A DNA stretch of 5,049 nucleotides from NCBI GenBank assembly GCA_018239705.1, contig JAFEGS010000636.1:1-5049 (forward strand), in the 5' to 3' direction. Made by a program: the position numbers and the translations under genes. The stretch is from Verrucomicrobiota bacterium. Its GTDB lineage: Bacteria > Chlamydiota > Chlamydiia > Chlamydiales > FEN-1388. The notes beneath the pieces were generated by a model that searched no databases, had not been told where the DNA came from, and worked only from the letters and a program-made list of their open reading frames with translations. Position 1 is the first letter of the stretch. Each line of letters opens with the position of its first letter. Positions 1 through 5,049 of the stretch are shown here, piece after piece.

Positions 1-1488
1 GTGCTCGTCATAAGGAGAGCTAAAAAGAGTGCCTTTATTAAGTTCGTTATAAGGGACAAGATAGGCAAATGTGTTGTCGTTCTTGTAATGGAATATTTTG
101 TTGCCATCTTTGCACTTCCATCTTTCGTATTCCTCATCCCCATTTTCCCTCTTTCTAATCGCTAACGTCCCATAGTAGGCTACACTTTCACCACCGTTTT
201 CACTGAAGAAGGCTCCTGCAAGCAAAGATGAGCTGTAAGATAGAGAACGAGAGTGCAGTGTACTTAGTGTTGATGCTTCAATTGGGTAGTCAGCTTGGAG
301 ATTTCCCCCTCGATACAAAATGGCATTATGTATGGCTTGTGGGCTGCATTCTAATGCAATAGAGTTTCTATAGATATTTGCAATGTTTTGGCTCGAAATT
401 CCCATAGGAGAAACTAACACCTCTACACGTGTACCATCCTCACGCATACCAGACCTTATCGGGCAGCATTCAATATCTTGAGCAAATTGGATGACTAAAC
501 CTTGCTTAATCGTGTCTGACATAGAAGCGGCTTTTTTGCTTGTTTCGGAATGGGAGTTAACATGAAATTCATAAAAGAACGTAAGCTGTTCTTCGGTCAT
601 TTGCTGTATATCGCTCGTAGAAAACCGTAAAGTGGTAGTAGGCAGCTTACGAATAAAAATATTATTTGTTTCTAATGCTAGCCGTTGAATAGCTGGACTA
701 TTATTATTTCCGATCTGAGCAAAACTGCCATCATGCCAACAGGGCCCTCTAGATGAAGGTTCTGCTTTGATACAGGTCTTTGGACAAAGTTCCCCATGTT
801 CTAAGTCCTCTTCTAGAGCTTTTCGTACGACCATCATATCGTACAGCGTTCTGGGAACAAAGGCGGCTTCATAGCTAGGATCAATAGATTTTAAAAGCTC
901 AGTCAATTCCTGATCGCGTGGCCGTAGCTCTCGAGTACTATTCCACAGTCTATTTTGGTTCAGTACCTGGTAAATTTTGGCATATTCTTCTTTATTAAGT
1001 TCTTTTTTACCATTATCCCTCAATTTATAGACGACAAATTCGCCATAGCCATTCGTGATTTCCCTTTTTTCATTTATAAAAGAATTTTGAATATCAAGAA
1101 TTCTTGAATTGCACCCCCCCATTTTTTCATCAGCCATCTGGACGCTAGCAATGGGATGGGTAGCTCTAAACAGCGCTTTACTTAAAATGGCAAGTACAGG
1201 TATGACTGGAACTTTTTTAACTATAATAGCTAGACTTAGGATTTTTGCTGCCAGTTTTCCATATTCACGTTCAGGTTTTATTTCCCAGAAATAAGGTTGT
1301 TTTAATTGTACGGTGTAGTCACCATTAGAACCTGTTTTTACTACACGAGCCTTTCTCATTGTATTATCTTTGCTAAATCCGAAGTAAAAATAATCGTCAA
1401 CCGTTTCCATTACTTTTTCTAACTTGGTGGGATTATTCTCTTTTTCCCATACCATTGGAGTAAAGAAATTCTTTATTGGATCAAACAC
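1..1488 (-). CDS. Uncharacterised large protein, possible host-directed effector (3' end outside window)
   Basis: The reading frame is open without a stop from GTG at 1488 down to position 1, giving 496 codons, and it continues past the window edge. I do not recognise the family. Residues 79-107 form a hydrophobic stretch broken by a Lys pair, then come charged, mostly helical-looking sequence (about 115-235) and a Cys-containing segment (235-251). The last 110 residues hold a YRGG motif (392-395), a Ser-rich strand (SLSYSSSLLAG, 415-425) and Gly/Phe-rich sequence (FFSENGG, 427-433). The Arg followed by a Ser-rich strand faintly recalls R-S-E ADP-ribosyltransferases, but no convincing ExE is visible, so this is only a hypothesis. 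I prefer the GTG start because GGAGG ends four bases upstream and a good promoter has its -10 box overlapping the alternative in-frame ATG at 1515, which would add nine residues. Codons are AT-rich, and a G7 tract lies at 1114-1120. Confidence 0.85.
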   Translation of the reverse strand, partial: MFDPIKNFFTPMVWEKENNPTKLEKVMETVDDYFYFGFSKDNTMRKARVVKTGSNGDYTVQLKQPYFWEIKPEREYGKLAAKILSLAIIVKKVPVIPVLAILSKALFRATHPIASVQMADEKMGGCNSRILDIQNSFINEKREITNGYGEFVVYKLRDNGKKELNKEEYAKIYQVLNQNRLWNSTRELRPRDQELTELLKSIDPSYEAAFVPRTLYDMMVVRKALEEDLEHGELCPKTCIKAEPSSRGPCWHDGSFAQIGNNNSPAIQRLALETNNIFIRKLPTTTLRFSTSDIQQMTEEQLTFFYEFHVNSHSETSKKAASMSDTIKQGLVIQFAQDIECCPIRSGMREDGTRVEVLVSPMGISSQNIANIYRNSIALECSPQAIHNAILYRGGNLQADYPIEASTLSTLHSRSLSYSSSLLAGAFFSENGGESVAYYGTLAIRKRENGDEEYERWKCKDGNKIFHYKNDNTFAYLVPYNELNKGTLFSSPYDEH

Positions 1489-1490
1489 AT

Positions 1491-1497
1491 GACCTCC
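1491..1497 (-). promoter_or_regulatory. Ribosome binding site deciding the GTG start
   Basis: The minus strand reads GGGAGGT directly upstream of CAT-GTG. The core GGAGG ends four bases before GTG 1488, which is short but usable. The in-frame ATG at 1515 has only A/T sequence upstream and no Shine-Dalgarno, so this site favours the shorter protein. The overlapping ATG at 1490 is out of frame and stops after five codons. Confidence 0.5.
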
Positions 1498-1513
1498 CGT
1501 ATATTTGCAAAGC

Positions 1514-1542
1514 ATTTTATCAAATAAATATTTAAATTACAA
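1514..1542 (-). promoter_or_regulatory. Predicted sigma70-type promoter of the leftward gene
   Basis: On the minus strand, TTGTAA (1542-1537) is followed by a 17-base spacer and TAAAAT (1519-1514), with an extended -10 TGA immediately before it. Transcription would begin near 1507. That leaves a leader of about 19 bases containing GGGAGGT just before the GTG start at 1488. The match to consensus and the exact spacing are visible in the sequence; activity is inferred. Confidence 0.5.
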
Positions 1543-1570
1543 TTAGAAAATACATAATGATACATTTAGT

Positions 1571-1599
1571 TTGTGATTTATTCATTTTTTTGATATCGT
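1571..1599 (+). promoter_or_regulatory. Predicted sigma70-type promoter of the 2H phosphoesterase-like gene
   Basis: TTGTGA (1571-1576), a 17-base spacer and TATCGT (1594-1599) preceded by an extended -10 TGA lie about 40 bases upstream of the ATG at 1639. Each hexamer matches four of six consensus bases, so the call leans on the spacing and the TGn element. In an AT-rich region such matches can occur by chance. Confidence 0.3.
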
Positions 1600-1627
1600 T
1601 TCTGAAAATAAAAAAACATTTTTTAAA

Positions 1628-1633
1628 AGGGGA
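1628..1633 (+). promoter_or_regulatory. Ribosome binding site of the 183-residue gene
   Basis: AGGGGA ends five bases before the ATG at 1639, a normal distance, and supports this start for the rightward gene. Confidence 0.55.
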
Positions 1634-1638
1634 AAATA

Positions 1639-2190
1639 ATGGTTAATTGTGATAATTATTGCGCTCAAGCTGTAGAACAGCAGTTGCCGAACGAGGAAGT
1701 GCAGAATGGCCAAGTGATTAATAATGCCACAGTCATTAAAAATGAAAAAGTACAAAAAGCCCTCGCGAAGCTACCTTGTACAGGCGTTTTAGGAGCAGGT
1801 CGGGCAGGTTCTAATTCGTATGTCTTATGGTTAGAAAAAAATTGTACAGATGAATTGTTTGAGATTTTGACTGAAAATGAAGTAGACATTAAAAAAGGTT
1901 CCTATGATCTTGATCCTCATGTCAGCGTGATTCGTGCAAGAGTTGGTGATCCAATTATTGCAGAAGAAGATATGCCAGAAGTTGGTCGCACCTACAAGTT
2001 TGAAGTACAGTATTTGGCATCAGTTATTCCAACTAATGAAGCTGATGCAACGTTTGCAAAAGCGTGGATAGTCGTACTTGAAGCAAAAGAGTTAGAAGAT
2101 ATTCGCACGTCTAGAGGCTTAACTCCGTTGTTACAAGGGCATCATAAATACCACATTTCCGTTGCGATTAGATACAAAGAGGGCTGCTAA
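1639..2190 (+). CDS. 2H phosphoesterase-like protein (183 aa)
   Basis: This is a complete small soluble protein with no signal peptide or membrane segment. Two motifs stand out: PHVSVI with His94 and Ser96, and YHISVAI with His172 and Ser174, 78 residues apart. Paired H-x-[ST]-hydrophobic motifs with this kind of spacing are the catalytic signature of the 2H phosphoesterase superfamily (LigT, CNPase and cyclic phosphodiesterase relatives), which opens or forms 2',3'-cyclic phosphates or cleaves 2'-5' linkages in RNA or nucleotides. The stretch before the second motif (ELEDIRTSRGLTPLLQG, 151-167) also resembles the helix leading into the second His strand of these enzymes. The first 45 residues are polar, rich in Asn, Gln and Val, and unassigned. 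The gene is divergent from the unknown leftward gene, with AT-rich codons like it. The substrate is unknown. The superfamily call comes from motifs alone and a chance pair cannot be excluded. Confidence 0.55.
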   Translation: MVNCDNYCAQAVEQQLPNEEVQNGQVINNATVIKNEKVQKALAKLPCTGVLGAGRAGSNSYVLWLEKNCTDELFEILTENEVDIKKGSYDLDPHVSVIRARVGDPIIAEEDMPEVGRTYKFEVQYLASVIPTNEADATFAKAWIVVLEAKELEDIRTSRGLTPLLQGHHKYHISVAIRYKEGC

Positions 2191-2234
2191 AAATAGCTGC
2201 AGCGATGTACACAACACGAGTTTTGCAAAAGCGA

Positions 2235-3662
2235 TCAAGATTCATCTGACTGTTGATCGTGCGCTTTTCTCTCCACGCACTCAAGCTGCAGCAGGAGGGC
2301 CTGCTGCCACACGCTTTCCGGCATGTGAGGGGTAATGGTGCGGTCGCTATACTTCGTAATGGCGTTGTTTGCATCGCGAATGTAGGTAACAAAGTGGCCG
2401 CTCTCTACCCTCTTCCCAAGGCGCTCTATTGCTGTAATAACCTTGTAGGTGCAGGTCGCTTTTAGACGTGCATCTATAAAAATTATTTCGTTGTTGAGCT
2501 CGCGATAGACAGGTGCATACTCGTTAAGCACGAGGAGGCCTTTATCGTCGATAGGGAGCTTTTGCTGGGAAACTGTGGCTTGCTGCTCATTCGTAGCGCA
2601 TTTGCCCTTTGTGAGCCCAAGTTCGAGGCGATCGGGAAGCTGGGTGATAACCATTTGCGACTGGAAGCAGATAGCCGGGTCGTCTGGTTTTGATCTTTGC
2701 CACACCCCATCGTCAAAAATGAGGTAATTTGTAATACCCTCTCTGTACTCCTCTTTTTCCAGCTCCTGGTTCACATCCACCATTGCTTCATCGAACGACG
2801 GCATCTGTAAAAGGGTGCTTGGAGGGTCTTCAGAGCTCTCTTTGAGCACATCATCATCGAAGCTTTTGTAGATAGTTGCTCGCAGCACGCAGGTTTTTAA
2901 AGGCAGCTGGTAGGCAGAGTGGTTGCGTAGCAGCTCGAGGAAGTCATTACAGTCCTGCTGGCCATTTAAAAAGGGTGCAAATCTCTCGATCTTGAGGTAG
3001 TCGATGAGCTCCTCATGGAGGCTGTCTATGATGGCCTGGTGGCTGTTTTTTCTCATAGCCGCTATGATGGGAAAAATTTTCTTTCGAAGGCCTTCAAGCG
3101 CCTCTTCCTTCATGGCGTGGCAGAGCCTTTCATCGTACAGATCAGATGAAGCAAGGTAATTAAGAGCTGCATTGAGCCAGCAGCATTTTTTCGATTTATT
3201 TGGGAGGTTGCAGGTGATAGCTCTTGGAGCGGGAAGCTCGTCTTGAGGGCTATAGCAAAGCTGAAACTGGTCGATTGTCTCACGTCGTGTGAAGGCGAGA
3301 GGGGAGTGTTGACGTCTGATAAAGATATGATTTCCGAGCGCGTTGAGATTGTGCTCGAGATTTTTTAGTACAATTTTATCTTCGTTTTGCAGCGTTTCCT
3401 TAGAAACAGATGCAAAAAGCTGCTTGATTTTCTCCAGCTGCAGCTTGAAATCCTCCTCAGCCGGGGAGTGTTGAAATACTTTTGCCAGGACAGTATGGAT
3501 TGTCTGGGGCTCTTTTGGCGCAAATCGCAGCTCTCCTCCCACTTCTATGAGAAATAGCCTCTTTACCGGGTCGGTTTTACTCTCTTCGGTTGAGAGCGTG
3601 TGTATACACTCAGTGAGCGACTGTTCCAGTTTTTTGAGTGTTTGAAGATCGGTGGAGTGCAT
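2235..3662 (-). CDS. USP-family (peptidase C19) deubiquitinase, probable secreted effector
   Basis: This complete 475-residue protein carries the ordered signature of ubiquitin-specific proteases, cysteine enzymes that remove ubiquitin from proteins. The Cys box is KKCCWLNAALNYL (158-170), aligning Cys161 with the nucleophile of the GNTCFMNAALQ consensus. QQDCNDFLELL (235-245) matches the conserved QQDAxEFLxxLL motif. The His box is SGHFVTYI (421-428) with His423, and KYSD (437-440) supplies the likely third residue, Asp440. Just before the His box, TYKVITAIERLG resembles the YxLxAVxxHxG strand of USPs. Residues 1-150 are helical and charged and may hold a secretion or targeting region; there is no Sec signal. 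USPs are a eukaryotic family, so transfer from a host is likely, and the enzyme presumably acts in host cytosol. The ATG at 3662 has GAGGA at a good distance and a close promoter. The gene converges on the 2H-like gene, leaving 44 bases between them. Confidence 0.88.
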   Translation of the reverse strand: MHSTDLQTLKKLEQSLTECIHTLSTEESKTDPVKRLFLIEVGGELRFAPKEPQTIHTVLAKVFQHSPAEEDFKLQLEKIKQLFASVSKETLQNEDKIVLKNLEHNLNALGNHIFIRRQHSPLAFTRRETIDQFQLCYSPQDELPAPRAITCNLPNKSKKCCWLNAALNYLASSDLYDERLCHAMKEEALEGLRKKIFPIIAAMRKNSHQAIIDSLHEELIDYLKIERFAPFLNGQQDCNDFLELLRNHSAYQLPLKTCVLRATIYKSFDDDVLKESSEDPPSTLLQMPSFDEAMVDVNQELEKEEYREGITNYLIFDDGVWQRSKPDDPAICFQSQMVITQLPDRLELGLTKGKCATNEQQATVSQQKLPIDDKGLLVLNEYAPVYRELNNEIIFIDARLKATCTYKVITAIERLGKRVESGHFVTYIRDANNAITKYSDRTITPHMPESVWQQALLLQLECVERKAHDQQSDES

Positions 3663-3668
3663 GGCTTT

Positions 3669-3675
3669 CCTCTTG
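3669..3675 (-). promoter_or_regulatory. Ribosome binding site of the deubiquitinase gene
   Basis: The minus strand reads AGAGGAA six to seven bases upstream of ATG 3662. It supports that start and falls inside the short leader expected from the predicted promoter. Confidence 0.55.
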
Positions 3676-3685
3676 GTAAATGAAA

Positions 3686-3714
3686 ATTCTACATGCGCGA
3701 GCCAAAGCTTTCAA
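3686..3714 (-). promoter_or_regulatory. Predicted sigma70-type promoter of the deubiquitinase gene
   Basis: On the minus strand, TTGAAA (3714-3709), a 17-base spacer and TAGAAT (3691-3686) each match five of six consensus bases. Transcription would start near 3679, about 17 bases before the ATG at 3662. The promoter sits just outside the repeat array, so the gene is probably transcribed on its own rather than from the AsmA-like gene. Confidence 0.6.
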
Positions 3715-3738
3715 GTGCGGGGTTGAAAAAACGACCAA

Positions 3739-3788
3739 AACGACATAAAAGGACCAAAACGACAAACGACACAAACGACGAAAAGGAC
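3739..3788 (+). repeat. Left arm of a 50-base near-perfect inverted repeat
   Basis: This 50-base segment is the reverse complement of 3881-3930 with a single mismatch (G at 3751 against the complement of G at 3918), including 37 consecutive identical bases (3752-3788). The order of 7-, 9- and 10-base units is conserved between the arms. The arms therefore look like copies of one another rather than two independent expansions of the same short unit. Confidence 0.9.
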
Positions 3789-3880
3789 GAAAACGACTTA
3801 AACGACGAACAACGACCAAAACGACGAAAAGGACAGCTCTCTTGTCGTTTTTGTCCTTTGTGTCGTTTTATGTCGTTTAA

Positions 3881-3930
3881 GTCCTTTTCGTCGTTTGTGT
3901 CGTTTGTCGTTTTGGTCGTTTTATGTCGTT
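3881..3930 (-). repeat. Right arm of the 50-base near-perfect inverted repeat
   Basis: This is the partner of 3739-3788 in opposite orientation, 92 bases away. Between the arms the complementarity continues imperfectly: the left side has an extra GAAAACGAC unit (3789-3797) before TTAAACGAC, while the right side goes directly to TTAAACGAC. This is what gain or loss of a unit after an inverted duplication would leave. Confidence 0.9.
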
Positions 3931-3937
3931 GTAGTCG

Positions 3938-5049
3938 TTAAGGTCGTTTGTCGTTGGTGTCGTTTGTCGTTTTGGCTTGCCAAGGAAATGGATAGGTCGT
4001 TGGGGCAGGGGGCTTTTTCTCCTTGCTTCCTGCAGTGGCAGCAACTTCTAAAAGGCCGCCAATGAGCGCTGTTGCGTTGGACTTATTCTTTTGCAGCTTG
4101 AGGCCTGTGATTTTTGTAGTGGCCCAGCCTGTATCAAACTGTGGCGACTGTACGGTGCCCCTAACGGGAATTTGCACCAGATATTCGGGCGTGAGCGTAG
4201 TTATCCCAAATGCTCGAGAAAGGGCCGCCCCGCTTATGCCTAGCACCATGTCAATCTTATCGTGCAGCAGGTCGATCTTTCCCCACGTGGCAATGGGAAA
4301 GGCATTGGCCAGGAGCGCATCGGTACGATTACAGGTGACAGTCCCATGCTTTACCTCAATATACAAAGGTGTAAACCAAATAGGAATTTCATCACCTTTC
4401 GTGGGTATCTTTAAAAGCGAGATGAGGGGAGCAATAAAGCCCTTGTTTTTGACTGTCAAAATACCCGGATCGATCTTGACCGTTTTAATCGTCATATCCT
4501 TTAGCGAAAAGGGATTTAGCGTGATATTAAAATCTTTATTGTCTATCCATAGCGTGATGGGTTTTTCCGACCTGGCAGCGCTTGCAAGAAGGGGGTTGAT
4601 CCCTTTTAAAAGCACCTCACCGGCCTCTTTCGTAAGCTCGTACTGTGCGGTCAGCGGTTCATTGAGCTTCATTTTGCCATCTTGTATGTCAAAAGCGACT
4701 GCTGAATGGATGCGAGGGGTGGTGACAGTGCCACGAAATGAGCCGTTGTGAAGCTGGTCGATATCGCCATTCATGTCGGCATCCATCTTTGGGCCTACTA
4801 CTGCCACAACCTCTTCCATCTGCAGTACGTCGAGTGGAAAATCTTTAATCGACGCGCGAAGCTTGATATTTGCCTGCTTCGGCTGTAGCCCCGTATCGTT
4901 CCAGAGGTCTTTGGCTTCACCTGTCACCTCTAGCTGGGCAGCTGTGGCGGTATGTTCTTTCTTGCTGTGCAGATCAAAGAGGAGTGTACGGGTGCTTCCT
5001 TGCAGAGAGGCCGTTCCCTCCAGCGCATCAATGGAAAGATGTTTGTGAG
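3938..5049 (-). CDS. AsmA/TamB-like envelope protein, C-terminal part (5' end outside window)
   Basis: The frame is open at the right edge; 369 residues up to the stop at 3938-3940 are visible, so the true start is outside and the in-frame GTG at 4927 is internal. The sequence is a long run of alternating beta-strand segments with Gly turns, typical of the repeating beta-groove of AsmA-like proteins. Near the end, YIEVKHG (229-235), WGKIDLLHDKIDMVLGI (255-271) and VQIPVRGTVQSPQF (291-304) follow the AsmA C-terminal pattern of a 'G-x-hydrophobic-D-L' strand followed by 'P-V-x-G-T-x-x-x-P-x-F'. Members of this family are anchored in the inner membrane, span the periplasm and are linked to lipid transport and outer-membrane assembly; the anchor would be in the missing part. 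A Pro-rich tail ending FPWQA (353-357 approx.) is followed by 11 residues (KTTNDTNDKRP) encoded by the repeat array, likely an extension of an older C-terminus. Confidence 0.7.
   Translation of the reverse strand, partial: HKHLSIDALEGTASLQGSTRTLLFDLHSKKEHTATAAQLEVTGEAKDLWNDTGLQPKQANIKLRASIKDFPLDVLQMEEVVAVVGPKMDADMNGDIDQLHNGSFRGTVTTPRIHSAVAFDIQDGKMKLNEPLTAQYELTKEAGEVLLKGINPLLASAARSEKPITLWIDNKDFNITLNPFSLKDMTIKTVKIDPGILTVKNKGFIAPLISLLKIPTKGDEIPIWFTPLYIEVKHGTVTCNRTDALLANAFPIATWGKIDLLHDKIDMVLGISGAALSRAFGITTLTPEYLVQIPVRGTVQSPQFDTGWATTKITGLKLQKNKSNATALIGGLLEVAATAGSKEKKPPAPTTYPFPWQAKTTNDTNDKRP

Larger units (their letters stand above)
3728..3974. repeat. Strand-switching array of short GAC/GTC units forming a giant inverted repeat
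   Basis: From 3728 to 3834 there are 12 consecutive units of 7-10 bases (mostly 9) of the general form NNAAACGAC, with a GGAC variant in three of them. After a nine-base junction (AGCTCTCTT, 3835-3843) the same unit appears in reverse complement as 15 units of the form GTCGTTTNN up to 3974. The two halves are therefore complementary over more than 100 bases, and a single strand could fold into a long imperfect hairpin. The array fills the gap between the deubiquitinase and AsmA-like genes and runs into the latter's coding end. On the minus strand the array ends in T6 (3731-3726), so a leftward transcript would have a hairpin followed by U residues. I see no transposase or target-site duplication. 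Its origin is unknown. Confidence 0.9.

Noticed and set aside
1094..1107. Perfect 14-base palindrome TCAAGAATTCTTGA
   Set aside because: It lies deep inside the coding sequence of the unknown protein and there is no second copy in the window to suggest an operator.
1109..1294. Plus-strand 61-codon reading frame
   Set aside because: It is antisense to the 496-codon open frame on the minus strand and has no ribosome binding site.
1473..1490. Five-codon frame starting at ATG 1490 as a leader peptide
   Set aside because: The ATG is only one base after GGAGGT and overlaps the preferred GTG start. Nothing in its sequence suggests attenuation.
2183..2203. Hairpin (GCTGC/GCAGC) as a terminator between the convergent genes
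   Set aside because: It has only five base pairs with an 11-base loop and no T-tract after it in either direction.
2232..2259. Inverted repeat CGATCAA/TTGATCG overlapping the deubiquitinase stop
   Set aside because: It has seven base pairs with a 14-base loop, lies mainly in coding sequence and has no U-tract. Probably chance.
3693..3941. Plus-strand reading frame of 82 codons across the repeat array (Lys/Asn/Asp-rich then Phe/Ser/Val-rich)
   Set aside because: Its composition is simply the translation of the GAC and GTC units, which lack stops in that frame. It also covers the deubiquitinase promoter and overlaps the end of the AsmA-like gene.
3728..3974. CRISPR array
   Set aside because: Units are contiguous and only 7-10 bases long, have no unique spacers, and reverse polarity in the middle. 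No cas genes are present.
4023..4751. Plus-strand 242-codon reading frame
   Set aside because: It lies entirely antisense to the AsmA-like coding sequence, which has recognisable family motifs and continues beyond the window. The plus-strand product has no domain logic and no clear RBS.

Overview
The window looks like a piece of a host-associated Gram-negative chromosome, most likely an environmental chlamydia (Chlamydiota) or a similar amoeba symbiont. This rests on a eukaryotic-type USP deubiquitinase beside an AsmA-like envelope protein, and on a large uncharacterised protein with a hydrophobic segment, typical of effector-rich intracellular bacteria. The taxon is inference; no rRNA or marker gene is present.

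Layout. (1) Positions 1-1488, minus strand: a long frame open across the left edge, with 496 codons visible. It encodes a protein I cannot assign, with one hydrophobic segment and a C-terminal part carrying a YRGG motif and a Ser-rich strand. (2) Positions 1489-1638: a short AT-rich divergent intergenic region with a plausible promoter for each direction. (3) Positions 1639-2190, plus strand: a 183-residue protein with two His-x-Ser motifs spaced like the catalytic pair of 2H phosphoesterases. (4) Positions 2235-3662, minus strand: a 475-residue USP/C19-type deubiquitinase with recognisable Cys, QQD and His boxes and its own strong sigma70-like promoter and RBS. (5) Positions 3728-3974: a strand-switching array of short GAC/GTC-ended units forming a very long inverted repeat. 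(6) Positions 3938-5049, minus strand: the C-terminal 369 residues of an AsmA/TamB-like protein whose gene start lies beyond the right edge. Its last 11 codons are written in the repeat.

The left third (genes 1 and 2) is clearly more AT-rich in base and codon choice than the right part, so two regions of different history may meet near 2190-2235. The genes do not form one operon. Genes 1 and 2 are divergent, gene 2 converges on the deubiquitinase, and the deubiquitinase follows the AsmA-like gene on the same strand but is separated from it by the repeat and has its own promoter. The most interesting items are the bacterial USP, the giant inverted repeat array, and the unassigned protein paired divergently with a 2H phosphoesterase-like gene.
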